A stretch of DNA of 5,796 nt, from positions 1-5,796 of the forward strand of contig JAQSXM010000245.1 in NCBI GenBank assembly GCA_029256645.1, in the 5' to 3' direction. How positions within the stretch are numbered: the first letter of the stretch is position 1; every line of letters begins with the position of its first letter. The stretch comes from Sporomusa sp. Its GTDB lineage: Bacteria > Bacillota_C > Negativicutes > Sporomusales > Sporomusaceae. The position numbers and the translations under genes were made by a program. This document shows positions 4,703-5,796 of the stretch, in pieces. The notes beneath the pieces are model-generated. The model saw nothing but the letters and a program-made list of their open reading frames with translations, ran no database searches and was not told the DNA's origin.

Positions 4703-5006
4703 GCATTGGATACTCTAGTTACTACTAGATAGTACCTCTAAATATAGCAATGCGGGAATAAGTAACCTTTACTGCAGCGAACCAGGGATAGTGTAAGCCT
4801 GGTAATATAAAGGTGAAAGGCCTTCCCAAGCTACAGGAGGAAATCCTAGGCTGATTCCACAATACTGCATCAGTCTTGAGAGAGTAAAACCTGTAATATA
4901 TTAAGGCGGGTCGTTTGTACACGACCAATCAGGGTGGAACCGCGGGAACAACATCTCGTCCCTGTAACTTGAGTATAAGTTACTGTGATGAGATGTTTTT
5001 ATTTTT
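4703..5006 (+). promoter_or_regulatory. glycine T-box leader controlling glyQ
   Basis: A T-box senses uncharged tRNA by codon-anticodon pairing and by binding the tRNA 3' end; uncharged tRNA-Gly favours the antiterminator and so glyQ expression. The diagnostic T-box sequence AGGGTGGAACCGCGG lies at 4931-4945; its bulge UGGA would pair with a UCCA tRNA end. By hand folding, Stem I runs about 4735-4840: base CCTCT/GGAGG, TAGC/GCTA, then GGGAA (4754-4758) with TTCCC (4823-4827), the specifier loop, ACCTTTA (4765-4771) with TAAAGGT (4808-4814), and a terminal arm CCAGG/CCTGG. The specifier loop has AGTA (4761-4764) opposite GAAAGGCC (4815-4822), giving a glycine codon GGC at 4819-4821. A second hairpin lies at 4849-4875 and a Stem III-like one, GGTCGT/ACGACC, at 4909-4926. 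Antiterminator helix A1 is CAGGG (4930-4934) with CCCTG (4960-4964). Specifier, bulge base and downstream gene all agree on glycine. Confidence 0.93.
4950..5006 (+). terminator. regulated terminator of the T-box leader
   Basis: AACATCTC (4950-4957) pairs with GAGATGTT (4990-4997), and the inner arm GTAACTT (4964-4970) pairs with AAGTTAC (4977-4983). Two T-rich runs follow (4996-5000, 5002-5006). The left arm includes CCCTG (4960-4964), which the antiterminator also needs, so the two folds exclude each other as expected for a T-box. Confidence 0.88.
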
Positions 5007-5023
5007 ATTAGGAGGTTAAGTAT

Positions 5024-5796
5024 ATGACATTCCAGGAGATAATCCTGACACTGCAAAATTTTTGGGCAGAACAGAACTGTATAATTCAACAGCCTTATGA
5101 TGTGGAAAAGGGCGCGGGAACGATGAATCCGGCAACGTTTTTACGGGCCCTGGGACCTGAGCCATGGAATGTGGCTTATATTGAGCCGTCGCGTCGTCCG
5201 GCAGACGGTCGCTATGGTGATAATCCCAACCGTTTGTTCCAACACCATCAATATCAAGTTATTATGAAACCGTCACCAGCTAATATTCAGGAATTATACC
5301 TGACTAGTCTGGCTAAGCTGGGAATTGATCCGGAAAAACACGATATCCGCTTTGTTGAGGACAACTGGGAGTCACCGACACTGGGAGCCTGGGGACTAGG
5401 CTGGGAAGTGTGGCTGGACGGTATGGAGATTACTCAATTCACCTACTTTCAGCAAGTAGGCAGTATTGATGTTAAGCCTGTATCTGTAGAAATTACCTAC
5501 GGTCTAGAACGACTAGCTATGTATATTCAAGGCAAAGAAAATGTTTTTGACATCGAATGGATAAATGGCGTTACTTATGGGGATATTTTTCATCGCAATG
5601 AAGTCGAACAATCGCATTATAATTTTGAAATTGCCGATACTGAATTACTGTTCAAGCTGTTTGATATGTATGAAAAGGAAGCGATTAGGGTAATTGAACT
5701 GGGTTATGTGCTTCCGGCATATGACTATGTGTTAAAGTGTTCTCACAGCTTTAATTTGCTTGGCGCCCGTGGCGCAATCAGCGTTAGTGAACGTAC
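5024..5796 (+). CDS. glyQ: glycyl-tRNA synthetase alpha subunit (3' end outside the window)
   Basis: GlyQ is the catalytic subunit of the two-subunit bacterial glycyl-tRNA synthetase, a class II enzyme that activates glycine with ATP and charges tRNA-Gly together with GlyS in the cytoplasm. The visible 257 residues begin [19 protein letters not shown]. They contain [38 protein letters not shown] (the motif 2 region), [42 protein letters not shown], and [18 protein letters not shown] (the motif 3 region). The family is about 290-300 residues long, so some 35-40 are missing past the edge at [17 protein letters not shown] 5024 has a perfect AGGAGG (5010-5015) 8 nt upstream. Expression is expected to follow tRNA-Gly charging through the leader. 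glyS is expected immediately downstream but is not visible. No irregularity is seen. Confidence 0.98.
   Translation, partial: MTFQEIILTLQNFWAEQNCIIQQPYDVEKGAGTMNPATFLRALGPEPWNVAYIEPSRRPADGRYGDNPNRLFQHHQYQVIMKPSPANIQELYLTSLAKLGIDPEKHDIRFVEDNWESPTLGAWGLGWEVWLDGMEITQFTYFQQVGSIDVKPVSVEITYGLERLAMYIQGKENVFDIEWINGVTYGDIFHRNEVEQSHYNFEIADTELLFKLFDMYEKEAIRVIELGYVLPAYDYVLKCSHSFNLLGARGAISVSER

Noticed and set aside
4725..5089. Two minus-strand open frames over the T-box and glyQ start
   Set aside because: They cross the structured leader and the glyQ start, and their translations look random.

Overview
The window looks like a low-to-medium GC Bacillota (Firmicutes) chromosome. Evidence for this is the neighbourhood era ... 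yqzL-recO ... glyQ, strong purine-rich Shine-Dalgarno sites, sigma-A-type promoters, intrinsic terminators and a T-box tRNA-sensing leader in front of a separate glycyl-tRNA synthetase alpha subunit. The wording of the proteins (RecO, the UBA-like/DUF4342 protein, GlyQ) reminds me of Negativicutes such as Sporomusa/Pelosinus relatives. That narrower placement is an impression and was not tested by a search.

Layout, all on the + strand. (1) 1-366 is the C-terminal part of Era (KH domain), closed by a 10-bp hairpin at 384-406. (2) A good promoter at 416-444 starts a unit holding a DUF502 membrane protein (465-1049) and, 11 nt later, a CNNM/CorC-type membrane transporter (about 1061-2398). The transporter's reading frame has no ATG, GTG or TTG where its start should be. 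(3) A probable promoter at 2416-2444 leads into yqzL (2464-2658), which overlaps recO (2649-3392) by 10 nt. (4) A small gene for a UBA-like plus DUF4342 protein (3453-3893) follows, with its own -10 box and a clear terminator (3920-3953). (5) A stand-alone cysteine-rich PAS protein (4058-4657) lies between that terminator and the next promoter. (6) A promoter (4669-4697), a glycine T-box leader (about 4703-5006) and glyQ (5024 to the window end, incomplete) complete the window.

Most of the content is core housekeeping: 16S rRNA/ribosome maturation (Era), recombinational repair (RecO) and glycine charging (GlyQ, with GlyS expected just downstream). It is interleaved with membrane proteins and small proteins of poorly known function. 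I see no mobile element, CRISPR array, tRNA or rRNA gene. The less ordinary points are the missing canonical start codon of the CNNM protein, the free-standing Cys-rich PAS sensor with no output domain, the unusually long YqzL, and an extra 5' hairpin that could compete with Stem I of the T-box.
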